63,954 nt of DNA from Bacteroidetes bacterium HGW-Bacteroidetes-7 (GTDB lineage Bacteria; Bacteroidota; Bacteroidia; Bacteroidales; UBA932), in contig PHDA01000015.1 in the NCBI GenBank assembly GCA_002842465.1, positions 1 through 63,954 on the forward strand. Direction: 5' to 3'. Position numbers and translations under genes: made by a program. Shown here one piece after another: positions 1 through 7,957 of this stretch (its first letter is position 1; every line of letters begins with the position of its first letter). Under the pieces are notes generated by a model, which did not search any database, was not told where the DNA came from, and worked only from the letters and a program-made list of their open reading frames with translations.

Positions 1-117
1 TACTTTTCGGCGACTGCGGAACTCCTCCCTTTGGTCGTCAAACAGTCCTCGTCGTTCCCGAAAAGTAGCCGCAGAAAATTATCGGAAAACAAATGTTGCT
101 TTCGAGTTGAGGATTTG
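1..117. repeat. Dispersed palindromic repeat, type A, copy 1
   Basis: This 117-bp unit recurs almost exactly at 427-543 (about five mismatches). It has 10-bp perfect inverted arms, TACTTTTCGG at 1-10 and CCGAAAAGTA at 58-67, extended inward by CGAC/GTCG. The arms enclose a core at 15-48 that starts TGCGGAACTCC and ends AAACAGTCC. The same core is at 440-474 and 63920-63954 and, diverged and inverted, at 16848-16880. A non-palindromic tail (68-117) is shared only with copy 2. The window begins exactly at the left arm. No convincing reading frame crosses it. I cannot tell a miniature mobile element from a conserved RNA or protein-binding site. Confidence 0.85.
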
Positions 118-186
118 CTCAATAGTTCACAAAATCTTAGTAGAAATGACATTTCTATAAAAATATTCAGTTTTTTCGGAAGTTGT

Positions 187-308
187 AATTTTAAGTTGTT
201 TCACAAACAACTGATTTACTTGCAAATACGGAATTGACTTAACTGTTTTCAACTCTGTCAATTTTATATCATGCTTGTTATGTGCAACTTACAACGCAAC
301 TTAAAATT
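187..308. repeat. Inverted repeat and perfect hairpin in non-coding leader
   Basis: AATTTTAAGTTG at 187-198 is the exact reverse complement of CAACTTAAAATT at 297-308, 98 bp apart. Overlapping the left arm is a perfect short hairpin: AGTTGTTT (194-201), loop CAC, AAACAACT (205-212). It is not followed by a T-run on either strand, so it is a poor terminator. No gene is recognisable in 118-426, and the role of these structures is unknown. Confidence 0.55.
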
Positions 309-337
309 CCACTGTTTTTTGCTTTTTAACTCCTCAT

Positions 338-408
338 CTCCGGCAACCGATTGTTTTAGGGTTTATTTACCCAAATCACTCAACTCCGGCAATCGATTGT
401 TTTAGGGT
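338..408. repeat. Pair of 25-bp direct repeats
   Basis: Two 25-bp copies lie 46 bp apart, at 338-362 and 384-408. They begin CTCCGGCAA, continue with C or T, then CGATTGTTTTAGGGT, and differ at that single position. They sit between the two 117-bp repeats. Two copies are too few to call a CRISPR array and no cas gene is near. They could be paired protein-binding sites or the remains of a duplication. Confidence 0.65.
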
Positions 409-426
409 ACCCTCAAATTTTCCTGG

Positions 427-543
427 TACTTTTCGGCGACTGCGGAACTCCTCCCTTTGGTCGTCAAACAGTCCTCGTCGTTTCCGAAAAGTATCCGCAG
501 AAAATTATCGGAAAACAAATGTTGCCTTTGAGTTGAGGATTTG
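427..543. repeat. Dispersed palindromic repeat, type A, copy 2
   Basis: Second 117-bp unit, direct orientation relative to 1-117 and roughly 96 percent identical. The arms TACTTTTCGG (427-436) and CCGAAAAGTA (484-493) are both intact and the core (441-474) is unchanged. The differences fall in the spacer before the right arm and in the tail. Conservation of arms and core over the tail suggests that the folded part is what is maintained. Confidence 0.85.
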
Positions 544-755
544 TGCGATCATTGACATCAGGTTACTCCTCTGAACAGTGATCTAAATACTTATATTCCT
601 GTGAAATAATGTTGAACTCTCTTAAATTAATATCTATAGATGTATCGTCTTAGTGTAAATCTGTTATCTCAAATATTCCAACATATCAGATGGAAACAAC
701 AATGAATAGCCACGCTTTTACTTATGATCCCATTTAACGATGAAAAGTAGATTGA
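544..755. other. Non-coding AT-rich stretch, no feature seen
   Basis: Between the second repeat and the end of the beta-propeller gene I see no open frame with protein-like content, no RNA gene and no strong terminator hairpin for the minus-strand gene that ends at 756. Confidence 0.5.
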
Positions 756-1961
756 TTATTTTTTTAATTTGACAACAACAATTACAGGATTTGAGTCCTC
801 TTTAAGTGTAGCTGCAACACGTTTCATCTCAGGAGATTTGCTCTTTTCGGCAGCATCAATAAACTGAATAGCAGAAAGCGGCATTATAAGCTCTCCTTGG
901 GGGCTGTGGTTGATTGGCCAAAAAGCGACACCTCCGTCAATATCATTTATTATGGCATCTCTCTTGTCTCTTTTTCTCAGTAAATTAAACTCCCCGCTAC
1001 TCTTATTATAAAGCGCTCTGTACCATTCTCCAAATTCCGAACTCTTAATATTCTCTCCTATTCTTAGTGATAAGAAAATTGCGTTATCGGACTCTGTAGT
1101 AAAAGTTGTGGTGGCAGATATGCTGTTTTCCCGGTCATTACCCGCTGCTCCAGTCATTTTGCTATTCCCATAATCAATAACATAAGCAACACTCCTTATT
1201 AGTGAATTATCAAACGAAATAATTGAATCGCCATCAGGGGTAACAATCCTCAACAAATCATTAAACCGATAAATATGGGCAGGGGTAGCTGACATGAATT
1301 CAACAGGGCCATCAGAGTCGTTATCTTTTGCATAGCTCTCGGGTTTTTCAAAATTTGGCAATGGATTAAGTGGAGAACCAAGTGAATCCAGAATAATAAG
1401 ATGGCCTTTTCCGGATGTAAAATCTGATACATCAATAAAATAGTGACCACTGTATTTAACCATTTTAAATATGTGGACATTTGAGTTTTTGAAGTCAGGC
1501 ACATAAAACTCCTTTACAAAAGCTCCCTCCCGGTCAAATTCGATAAGCTTTGTATTATCAAAAATATGAGGATAACCCGTTTCATTATCAACATAAAAGT
1601 TAAATGGGTTTGCTGTGGTAAACTCCCCCTTCGCACGGCCTAAACCTCCAACATATCCAAGGAATTTTCCGTCCCGGCTAAATCGTTTTATATCCTTCCA
1701 TTTATTATCAATAATGTAAAAGGTTCCATCTATCAGATGAGGCCTTAAAAGATTTGCAATAAGAGATTTGTCTGAAGTTTCCAGAGGGATATACTCAATA
1801 GATGAGGCAATTTCACTAAGAAAAACATCTCTTTCGCTGTTTAGGGCATCTCTAAGAGAAAGTTTCACAAAATCATTTTGTTCACCTTTCTCCTTGTTGC
1901 ATGAGGTTAGGATAAGAGCAGCAAAGCATAAAGCTGCTACTAAAAGAAAATTTCTTTTCAT
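756..1961 (-). CDS. Six-bladed beta-propeller lipoprotein (DUF5128-like)
   Basis: Predicted envelope lipoprotein of the Bacteroidota six-bladed beta-propeller group, 401 residues. I place the start at the ATG at 1961 because it opens a lipoprotein signal: a Lys-Arg n-region, a hydrophobic stretch and the lipobox LTSC with acylated Cys21. The 30 codons upstream lack any such logic. The mature part starts with the family-like IEYIPLET motif and contains the propeller strand motif DGKFLGYVGGLGRAKGEF. Such proteins probably bind ligands or partners outside the inner membrane; no catalytic motif is visible and the specific role is unknown. It lies beyond the terminator at 2023-2059, so it is probably transcribed separately from the peptidase genes upstream. 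Confidence 0.85.
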   Translation of the reverse strand: MKRNFLLVAALCFAALILTSCNKEKGEQNDFVKLSLRDALNSERDVFLSEIASSIEYIPLETSDKSLIANLLRPHLIDGTFYIIDNKWKDIKRFSRDGKFLGYVGGLGRAKGEFTTANPFNFYVDNETGYPHIFDNTKLIEFDREGAFVKEFYVPDFKNSNVHIFKMVKYSGHYFIDVSDFTSGKGHLIILDSLGSPLNPLPNFEKPESYAKDNDSDGPVEFMSATPAHIYRFNDLLRIVTPDGDSIISFDNSLIRSVAYVIDYGNSKMTGAAGNDRENSISATTTFTTESDNAIFLSLRIGENIKSSEFGEWYRALYNKSSGEFNLLRKRDKRDAIINDIDGGVAFWPINHSPQGELIMPLSAIQFIDAAEKSKSPEMKRVAATLKEDSNPVIVVVKLKK

Positions 1962-2022
1962 TTCGAATATATTTTGATTAATAATATTCAGGAATTCAGA
2001 TATTAGCGACAATAAATATACA

Positions 2023-2059
2023 AAAAAACCGTGCATAGTTAAAACTTGCACGGTTTTTT
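2023..2059 (-). terminator. Strong intrinsic terminator after the S9 peptidase operon
   Basis: A 13-bp perfect stem, AAAAAACCGTGCA (2023-2035) and TGCACGGTTTTTT (2047-2059), with an 11-nt loop. Read on the minus strand it comes 17 nt after the S9 peptidase stop at 2076 and ends in a T-run, so it should end the TonB receptor to peptidase transcript. Its A/T symmetry would let it work in either direction. Confidence 0.85.
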
Positions 2060-2075
2060 AATAATTCAGAAGAAT

Positions 2076-4904
2076 TTAATCCTCAGTCAGTTCGAATCCC
2101 CAGTCAATACCTTTCATGGTTGCAGGAACTCCTGTTTTCATCCATACAGGCATTGGAGCACCTTTAAGGTAGTGGTCAAAGAACTGTGAAAGCCTAATAC
2201 TCAAGTCTTTCGCGTTAACTCTGCTTACAAGGTTGTGCTTCTCTTTATTGTATTGGAGCATCCATACAGGTTTGCCAAGACGGCGAAGCGCTGTAAAGTA
2301 CTCAATACCCTGATACCATGGAACTGCATCATCTTCGTCATTGTGCATAATAAGCAGTGGTGTCTCAACTTTGTCAGCGAAGAACAATGGTGAGTTCTCG
2401 ATGTAGAGGTCAAAACCTTCCCATAGAGTTTTACCGAGACGGCTCTGAGTATGTTCGTACTGGAATTGTCTTACCATTCCCGAACCCCATCTGATTCCAC
2501 CGTATGCACTTGTCATATTTGCAACAGGAGCACCTGCTCCTGCAGCTTTCCATTTGAACAGATCTGGTCTGGTTACCATATATGATACCTGATATCCTCC
2601 CCAGCTCTGACCTTGTATTGCTACATTTTCGCTGTCAACCCAAGGGTTTTCACAAAGCATTTTAACACCCGGCACAATGCAGTCAAGTGCACTCTTTCCA
2701 GGATAACCAATTTGGTAATAAATGTCCGGTAGAAATACCAGATATCCGTTACTTGTAAAGTATGTGATGTTAATAGTTGAACGACTTGGAGCAGGTGCCC
2801 TGTAAAAGTGAAGCATGTCTGATGTCCTTTCATAGAAATAGACAATCATAGGGTACTTCTTATTTGGGTCAAAATCTTCGGGTTTGTAAAGAATTCCATC
2901 TACATCAAGACCTGTAGCAGATTTCCATCTTACAAGCTCGCTAGTTCCCCAGTTGTAATCTCTCTGCTGAGGATTAATATCTGTAATCTTGGTCTGAGTC
3001 TTGAAATTATCTTTTGTAACCCAAACATCAGGTGAGTTTGTGAAGTTGTGCTTTACGTAAGTTATTACAGGGCCGGTTTTAGCCTTGTTCAGGTAAACAA
3101 AAGTAACAGGTTCAACTATCCAACTCTTCATTTCGGGCTTTCTCTTTCCCATCTCTTTATAATAGTAACCGTTGTTCTTGGTTGTATTATCAAATGCAGA
3201 GAAGTAAATGGTCTCTTTAGGTTTAATCGGCTCCATTTTGACACCTGGTGTACCCGGAGGCAAAAGAACGTCGTCAAGCCTCACAATTCTAAAAGTAAAG
3301 TTGCTCTTTCTTCCAAGACCCTCTGTAAGGTTTATTGCAGGGGTCAGCCCTTTTGGATCTACCTGCCACACATCATATCTGTCATAAAGGTAGATTGCCT
3401 TATCTTCAGCAGCCCATCCACCACTACCGTATGGAGATGCCATCTGAGGTGTATCATCAAGTTCATTTGCAAAGGAAACGTCAATCCCTTTTGTCAGTGA
3501 AACGATCTTTTCTGTGGCAATTTCGTAAGAATAAATCTGCCTGTCGGCATTATTGTACCACACAAGAAACTTAGAATCAGGTGATGAACTTACTCCTGTA
3601 ATATAAACATCTTTAAGAAGGAGTTTGCTGCTTCCATCCTTAATATTAACAATATAGAGGTCTCTTCTTGGATTTGCAGACCATTGAGACTCAATCTGAT
3701 AATTATAATCGGTGGCTGAAAATCCCCAATCGGCACTCCACTCACCTGCAACCTGAACAAGCTGGTACTCCTCTTTTGCTAGCTGCACAAGTGTCGGGTT
3801 CTCATTAAGCTCAATGGTTGAGAGGTAGGATTTTCTTAGCTCTCTCTGCAGATTTATTAGCTGGTATGGCTGAACATAGGTCTCCTGATAGTGCCAGATA
3901 TCAAGCTTGGCAACTTCTGAGTCAACAATTGTTGTGTCCTTTTCAGGCATAACAGGTGCAATTCCAAAGAAAATTCTATCCCCGGCCTTGTTAAACTGCA
4001 ATGCTCTGTTCTCGCTTATCCTCCAGTTTTCTGAAAGACCTTTCAGATTGTTGTCCACAACAACTTTTGCCTGATTGAAGCCATCTTTATAATGAAGAAT
4101 AGATATAATCTTGTCTTTCTGCTTAGTTGTGTCAAGCCTGGCGTAAAAGAGCATGTTTTTGTTGTCTTCGCTCACAATTGGCAATCTTACAGTCTGTTTA
4201 AGATTAAACTTATACAGGTTTGTCAGAGCCTTTGTTTTTGGAATATAGAGGAACAGACCAGGATCGTTTATTGTGTCTTTTGAATTTGGCCTTCTGATTA
4301 CAAACAGTGAGTCACCGCCTGTACTAAAGTCATATTCAGATATAAACTTTAATGTGTCAATCTTTCCTGTTGACATTTGAAGTACCATCAGATTTTCACC
4401 CTCATCCTTATCTTTTTTTACGGGCTTTTTATTCTTGCTTGTATCAGCAGGTGGGTTAGACTGAAAAGCTATGAAGTCCTTTCCGTATTTTCCAATCTTC
4501 AAATTCTTCAGATAGGGTATTTTTCTAAGCTCTTTTGTATGAAGGTTGTAAATTCCCAAGGTGTCTTTTGGCATCTGGTCGGGTTTCACCTTCTTGAGTC
4601 TGGCCTCTTTTGTTTGTGCAAAAAAAGGTTTGATTGTCATTGCAACAAATTTGCCGTCTGCACTAAGCTTGGGCTGAACAACTCTTGGAATAGAGTCTTT
4701 TGTATAGTTTGTAAGGTTTAATGCCACAAGATAGCTGTCGCCCTCCTGTGCATTGACCAGAAAAATGGTGAATTTGGCGTCATCTGTCATATTAAATGCG
4801 CCAACATTTTTCCAGCCGTCATAAACGCTGTGGTCAAGTGGTTTCTTCTGCGCAAGCAGAGTCAGACTCACCATAACCAAAGCTAATGTCAGTAATTTTT
4901 TCAT
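2076..4904 (-). CDS. S9 family (prolyl oligopeptidase) serine peptidase, 942 aa
   Basis: Secreted serine exopeptidase of MEROPS family S9: an N-terminal beta-propeller that limits access to small peptides, then a C-terminal alpha/beta-hydrolase domain. A Sec signal (KKLLTLALVMVSLTLLAQ) opens the protein. The triad is readable: Ser767 in GQSWGGY, Asp858 in NDEDDAVPW, His890 in KEKHNLV. The propeller (about 30-640) contains repeats such as VSSSPDSKFLVWYN. It is longer than the usual 650-750 residues because of an extended N-terminal propeller, as in other large Bacteroidota S9 enzymes. It follows another S9 gene by 44 nt and is closed by a strong terminator, so it is the last gene of the operon. 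Exact specificity (dipeptidyl or acylaminoacyl) cannot be read. Confidence 0.93.
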   Translation of the reverse strand: MKKLLTLALVMVSLTLLAQKKPLDHSVYDGWKNVGAFNMTDDAKFTIFLVNAQEGDSYLVALNLTNYTKDSIPRVVQPKLSADGKFVAMTIKPFFAQTKEARLKKVKPDQMPKDTLGIYNLHTKELRKIPYLKNLKIGKYGKDFIAFQSNPPADTSKNKKPVKKDKDEGENLMVLQMSTGKIDTLKFISEYDFSTGGDSLFVIRRPNSKDTINDPGLFLYIPKTKALTNLYKFNLKQTVRLPIVSEDNKNMLFYARLDTTKQKDKIISILHYKDGFNQAKVVVDNNLKGLSENWRISENRALQFNKAGDRIFFGIAPVMPEKDTTIVDSEVAKLDIWHYQETYVQPYQLINLQRELRKSYLSTIELNENPTLVQLAKEEYQLVQVAGEWSADWGFSATDYNYQIESQWSANPRRDLYIVNIKDGSSKLLLKDVYITGVSSSPDSKFLVWYNNADRQIYSYEIATEKIVSLTKGIDVSFANELDDTPQMASPYGSGGWAAEDKAIYLYDRYDVWQVDPKGLTPAINLTEGLGRKSNFTFRIVRLDDVLLPPGTPGVKMEPIKPKETIYFSAFDNTTKNNGYYYKEMGKRKPEMKSWIVEPVTFVYLNKAKTGPVITYVKHNFTNSPDVWVTKDNFKTQTKITDINPQQRDYNWGTSELVRWKSATGLDVDGILYKPEDFDPNKKYPMIVYFYERTSDMLHFYRAPAPSRSTINITYFTSNGYLVFLPDIYYQIGYPGKSALDCIVPGVKMLCENPWVDSENVAIQGQSWGGYQVSYMVTRPDLFKWKAAGAGAPVANMTSAYGGIRWGSGMVRQFQYEHTQSRLGKTLWEGFDLYIENSPLFFADKVETPLLIMHNDEDDAVPWYQGIEYFTALRRLGKPVWMLQYNKEKHNLVSRVNAKDLSIRLSQFFDHYLKGAPMPVWMKTGVPATMKGIDWGFELTED

Positions 4905-4948
4905 GTTGCTTTTTGGTTAATTATATTAAAGTATAGTTTCAAATTTCA

Positions 4949-7021
4949 TTATTCTTTGAGCCATTTATCAAGCCATCTGTAGAATACTCTGTTCCACTGA
5001 ACACTATTTTGTGGTTTTAGAATCCAGTGATTCTCTTCAGGAAAAAGAAGCATCTCAGATGGAACGCCAAGGGCTTGCGCAGCATTAAACGCCGCCATAC
5101 TCTGATCTACAGGAACCCTGTAGTCCATCTCACCATGTGTAATAAGAATAGGTGTATTCCAGTTCTTAACAAATTTATGAGGTGAGTTTGCATAGTGTCT
5201 CTTTGCAACAGGATTATCGTCCCATGGAGCTCCTCCGTTATCCCAATGAGGGAACCAAAGCTCTTCTGTTGTCATATACATATGCTCCTGGTTGAAAATT
5301 CCTGCATGAGAAACAAATGCGCTGAAAACACCCTTGTGAATTCCTGCAAGATAAAATACTGAGTAACCTCCGTAGCTGGCACCAACAGCACCTACTTTAC
5401 CAACATAACTCTCCTTTTTCATCTCCTTAACCGAAGATAGGTAGTCCTGCATATTTAAGCCCATATAGTCACCCGATATCTGATCTGTCCACTCCTGTCC
5501 AAAAGCGGTTGTACCTCTTCTGTTAGGAAGAATTACAATGTATCCGTTTGCAGCCATAAGCTGGAAATTCCATCTGTATGACCAGTTCTGGCTAAGGGTT
5601 CCTTGAGGTCCTCCAAGACAGAAGAGTAGGGCAGGGTATTTTTTTGCAGGGTCAAAGCCCGGAGGGTAGATTACCCACATGTGCATGTCTTTGTTATCAA
5701 CAGTTTTAATCCATCTCTCCTCAACATTGCCCATGGTTATCTTCTCCAGAAGGTGGGCGTTTTCGTGTGAGATTTGAAAGTACTCTCCGGTAGCAGCATC
5801 AATTGATACTATTTCATTTGGCATTGACATACTTCTGTAAAGAGCAATCAATTTATCTCCGGCTATCTCTACCTTGCCGAAATCGTACCATCCGTCGGTA
5901 AGCTTCCTTACAGAATCATCAGCTATATTGATGTGATAAACTCCTGTAACAGCATTAACGCATGAGTTGAAGTAAAGACCCGAGCCATCATTGAGCCAAG
6001 TGGGACTATCTGCGTTGTATTCAAAATTTCTGGTAAGATCTCTCTTTTCACCTGTCTCAAGATTCATAATAAAGAGACGGTGTTTGTCGGCCTCAAAGCC
6101 GGCACGTTCCATGCTGAGCCAGGCAATATGTTTGCCGTCAGGAGAGAACTGAGGGTCTGTGTCGTAGCCGAGCATGCCCTCAGTGAGGTTTGTGTGGCTC
6201 TTTGTCTCTATGTCAAACAGATAAATATCTGTATTTGTTGAGTAGGCGTATTCTCTTCCTGTTAGTTTGCGTGAGGCATATAGTATCTTTTTGCCATCCG
6301 GACTCCAGCTTAGCTGCTCAATACCGCTTAGAGGAAGGGTAGGGCTTTCGTATGGCTCGCCTTCTAGTATGTCAAAGACATTTGATACGCTTTTTCCGTC
6401 AAAATCGGCAATAAACGGATGGGGAATCTCTTCGACAAAATGGTCCCAGTGGCGATACATAAGTTTATCTATCATTCTGCCTGAGGCTTTGTCAAGATCG
6501 CTCCATATATCAACAGCTTTGTCAATTGATTTAATGTTTGAGATAAAAAGAATTTTTGACTGGTCCGGGGAGAGTGTAAATTCAGAGATACCTTTGCCGT
6601 ACTCTCCAATTTTAACTGTGCTCTTGCCCTCTCGGTCCATTTTAAACAACTCTCCACCCTGAAGGAACAGAATCTCTTTTCCTTCGTTTATCCACCTAGC
6701 ATTATTTTCACTCTTTACGGTAGATGTAATCTGACGTTTGTTGCCGCCATCTACATCCATTATAAAAAGCTCTCTGTTGTTCCTGTTCTGGGCAATATCG
6801 GTAAATGAAACTCCAAACAGTATCTCTTTTCCGTCCGGGGAGATCTGAGGGTCGCTTACCTTCCCCATATTGTGCATAACCTCCGGAGTCAGCAAACCGT
6901 TTTCAACCGTGATGGTACTCCTTGAAATGGGGGTTCCCTCTTGGGTCTTCTCTCCTCCTCCAGTGCAGGCTGAGGTGAGTAGTGCAGATGAAATCAACAT
7001 AACCAGTAATTTACTCTTCAT
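4949..7021 (-). CDS. S9 family peptidase lipoprotein (dipeptidyl/acylaminoacyl-peptidase type)
   Basis: A 690-residue S9 serine peptidase with a lipoprotein signal (lipobox TSAC, Cys19), hence predicted to be anchored to a membrane in the periplasm or at the surface. Residues about 40-430 show TolB/WD-like propeller repeats (ISPDGKEILFG, WSPDGKKILYASR, FSPDGKHIAWLS). The hydrolase domain has Ser549 in GASYGGY, Asp633 in HGEMDYRVP and His665 in EENHWI. It sits between the metallo-hydrolase gene (92 nt) and a second S9 peptidase (44 nt). I infer that the two enzymes trim oligopeptides in sequence. No sign of truncation. Confidence 0.93.
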   Translation of the reverse strand: MKSKLLVMLISSALLTSACTGGGEKTQEGTPISRSTITVENGLLTPEVMHNMGKVSDPQISPDGKEILFGVSFTDIAQNRNNRELFIMDVDGGNKRQITSTVKSENNARWINEGKEILFLQGGELFKMDREGKSTVKIGEYGKGISEFTLSPDQSKILFISNIKSIDKAVDIWSDLDKASGRMIDKLMYRHWDHFVEEIPHPFIADFDGKSVSNVFDILEGEPYESPTLPLSGIEQLSWSPDGKKILYASRKLTGREYAYSTNTDIYLFDIETKSHTNLTEGMLGYDTDPQFSPDGKHIAWLSMERAGFEADKHRLFIMNLETGEKRDLTRNFEYNADSPTWLNDGSGLYFNSCVNAVTGVYHINIADDSVRKLTDGWYDFGKVEIAGDKLIALYRSMSMPNEIVSIDAATGEYFQISHENAHLLEKITMGNVEERWIKTVDNKDMHMWVIYPPGFDPAKKYPALLFCLGGPQGTLSQNWSYRWNFQLMAANGYIVILPNRRGTTAFGQEWTDQISGDYMGLNMQDYLSSVKEMKKESYVGKVGAVGASYGGYSVFYLAGIHKGVFSAFVSHAGIFNQEHMYMTTEELWFPHWDNGGAPWDDNPVAKRHYANSPHKFVKNWNTPILITHGEMDYRVPVDQSMAAFNAAQALGVPSEMLLFPEENHWILKPQNSVQWNRVFYRWLDKWLKE

Positions 7022-7051
7022 AAAATGTAGTTTTTGTATATAATTATCACG

Positions 7052-7076
7052 TTTTTACGGAACAATCTCGTAAAAA
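7052..7076. repeat. Short inverted repeat between metallo-hydrolase and S9 genes
   Basis: TTTTTACG (7052-7059) and CGTAAAAA (7069-7076) form an 8-bp stem with a 9-nt loop in the 92-nt gap. On the minus strand it is a weak terminator or processing hairpin; it could also be an operator for the S9 gene downstream. Confidence 0.45.
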
Positions 7077-7113
7077 TAAACAAAAATGACATTAAAACGG
7101 AGTAATTATAAAA

Positions 7114-7923
7114 CTATTTAACAGGAGTGAAGATATAGCCTCCGTTACCGTCACTCTTTAAAGTTCCGATTCCCGGATAGGGAATGTGCATTCCTGCGGC
7201 TGTAAGATTGTTTTTAACTATATACTCAAGAATTCTAAGTCGTGTTTTAACCGCCTCGTCGGGGTTGGTGTCATAACTTATGGCAACTTTGGGAAATGGC
7301 ATCTGTATTGCCATTGCGTGAGTAAGGTCTCCCCATATAATGAGGTCGTCAACAAAATAGAGAGTGTGTCCCGGAGTGTGCCCATAACCTTTCATGGCGC
7401 TTATATTGCTGAAAAGCTTTGAAGGCTTATCATCACCCGGTTCAAACAACTCCATGTTGTCAGAGTAAAAGCCGAGTATTTTCTTTGCATTTTCATTTGC
7501 GCTTTTAAACTCTTCATTTGAGAGGTAGAGTTTTGCATTAGGGAAGATCGCCTTACCCTCCGCAACAAGACCGCCAATATGATCTCCGTGAAGGTGGGTA
7601 ATGATTATTGCATCAATCTGCTCAGGGCGTACACCTGTAGTCTCAAGGTTTTTGAAGAGCTCTCTTCCAACGCCGGTATCGGCCAGAATATTTTTGCCTT
7701 TTGAGCGTATAAGAAATGCATTGGTGGCTCCCGGGTATGTTTTGTCGGGAGCTGTCTGCGCGATTATCTCTTCGGTTGCTCCAATGAGGTTATTGAGATT
7801 ACTTGCCCGCTGACCTTCGGAAAGCAGTATAATTTCTGCATTTTTTGTTTTGTAAGTAAAGGTATTCTGGGCTTGCAATGCCATTGCACCAAAAAGTGCA
7901 ACTAATGTAAGTATCTGCTTCAT
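7114..7923 (-). CDS. Secreted MBL-fold metallo-hydrolase
   Basis: Metallo-beta-lactamase-fold hydrolase with a Sec signal (first 19 residues, cleavage after AQA-like LQAQ). The metal-binding signature HLHGDH is at 110-115 (His110, His112, Asp114, His115), followed by a third ligand in the GHTPGH motif and Asp in IIWGDL. This resembles the periplasmic MBL-fold proteins next to peptidase genes rather than a true beta-lactamase or a glyoxalase. Substrate is unknown. It lies 34 nt after the TonB receptor gene on the same strand, which points to one transcript. The length of 269 residues suits a single complete domain. Confidence 0.9.
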   Translation of the reverse strand: MKQILTLVALFGAMALQAQNTFTYKTKNAEIILLSEGQRASNLNNLIGATEEIIAQTAPDKTYPGATNAFLIRSKGKNILADTGVGRELFKNLETTGVRPEQIDAIIITHLHGDHIGGLVAEGKAIFPNAKLYLSNEEFKSANENAKKILGFYSDNMELFEPGDDKPSKLFSNISAMKGYGHTPGHTLYFVDDLIIWGDLTHAMAIQMPFPKVAISYDTNPDEAVKTRLRILEYIVKNNLTAAGMHIPYPGIGTLKSDGNGGYIFTPVK

Positions 7924-7957
7924 TGTCTGTTTGTTTTTATTTATAACAATTGTGTAG

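Noticed and set aside
31-237. A 68-codon open frame over the first repeat as a gene
   Set aside because: It runs through the palindromic repeat, has no family resemblance, and the matching frame in the second copy is not preserved as an ORF of the same extent.
338-408. The two 25-bp direct repeats as a CRISPR array
   Set aside because: Only two copies with a 21-nt gap, no cas genes and no leader; ordinary direct repeats.
3048-3500. A 150-codon frame opposite the S9 peptidase gene
   Set aside because: Shadow of a well-supported gene with full catalytic motifs; no homology-like features.
7114-7923. The MBL-fold protein as an antibiotic-resistance beta-lactamase
   Set aside because: It has the general HxHxDH motif, but its context is peptidases and its sequence resembles non-lactamase periplasmic MBL proteins; resistance is not supported.
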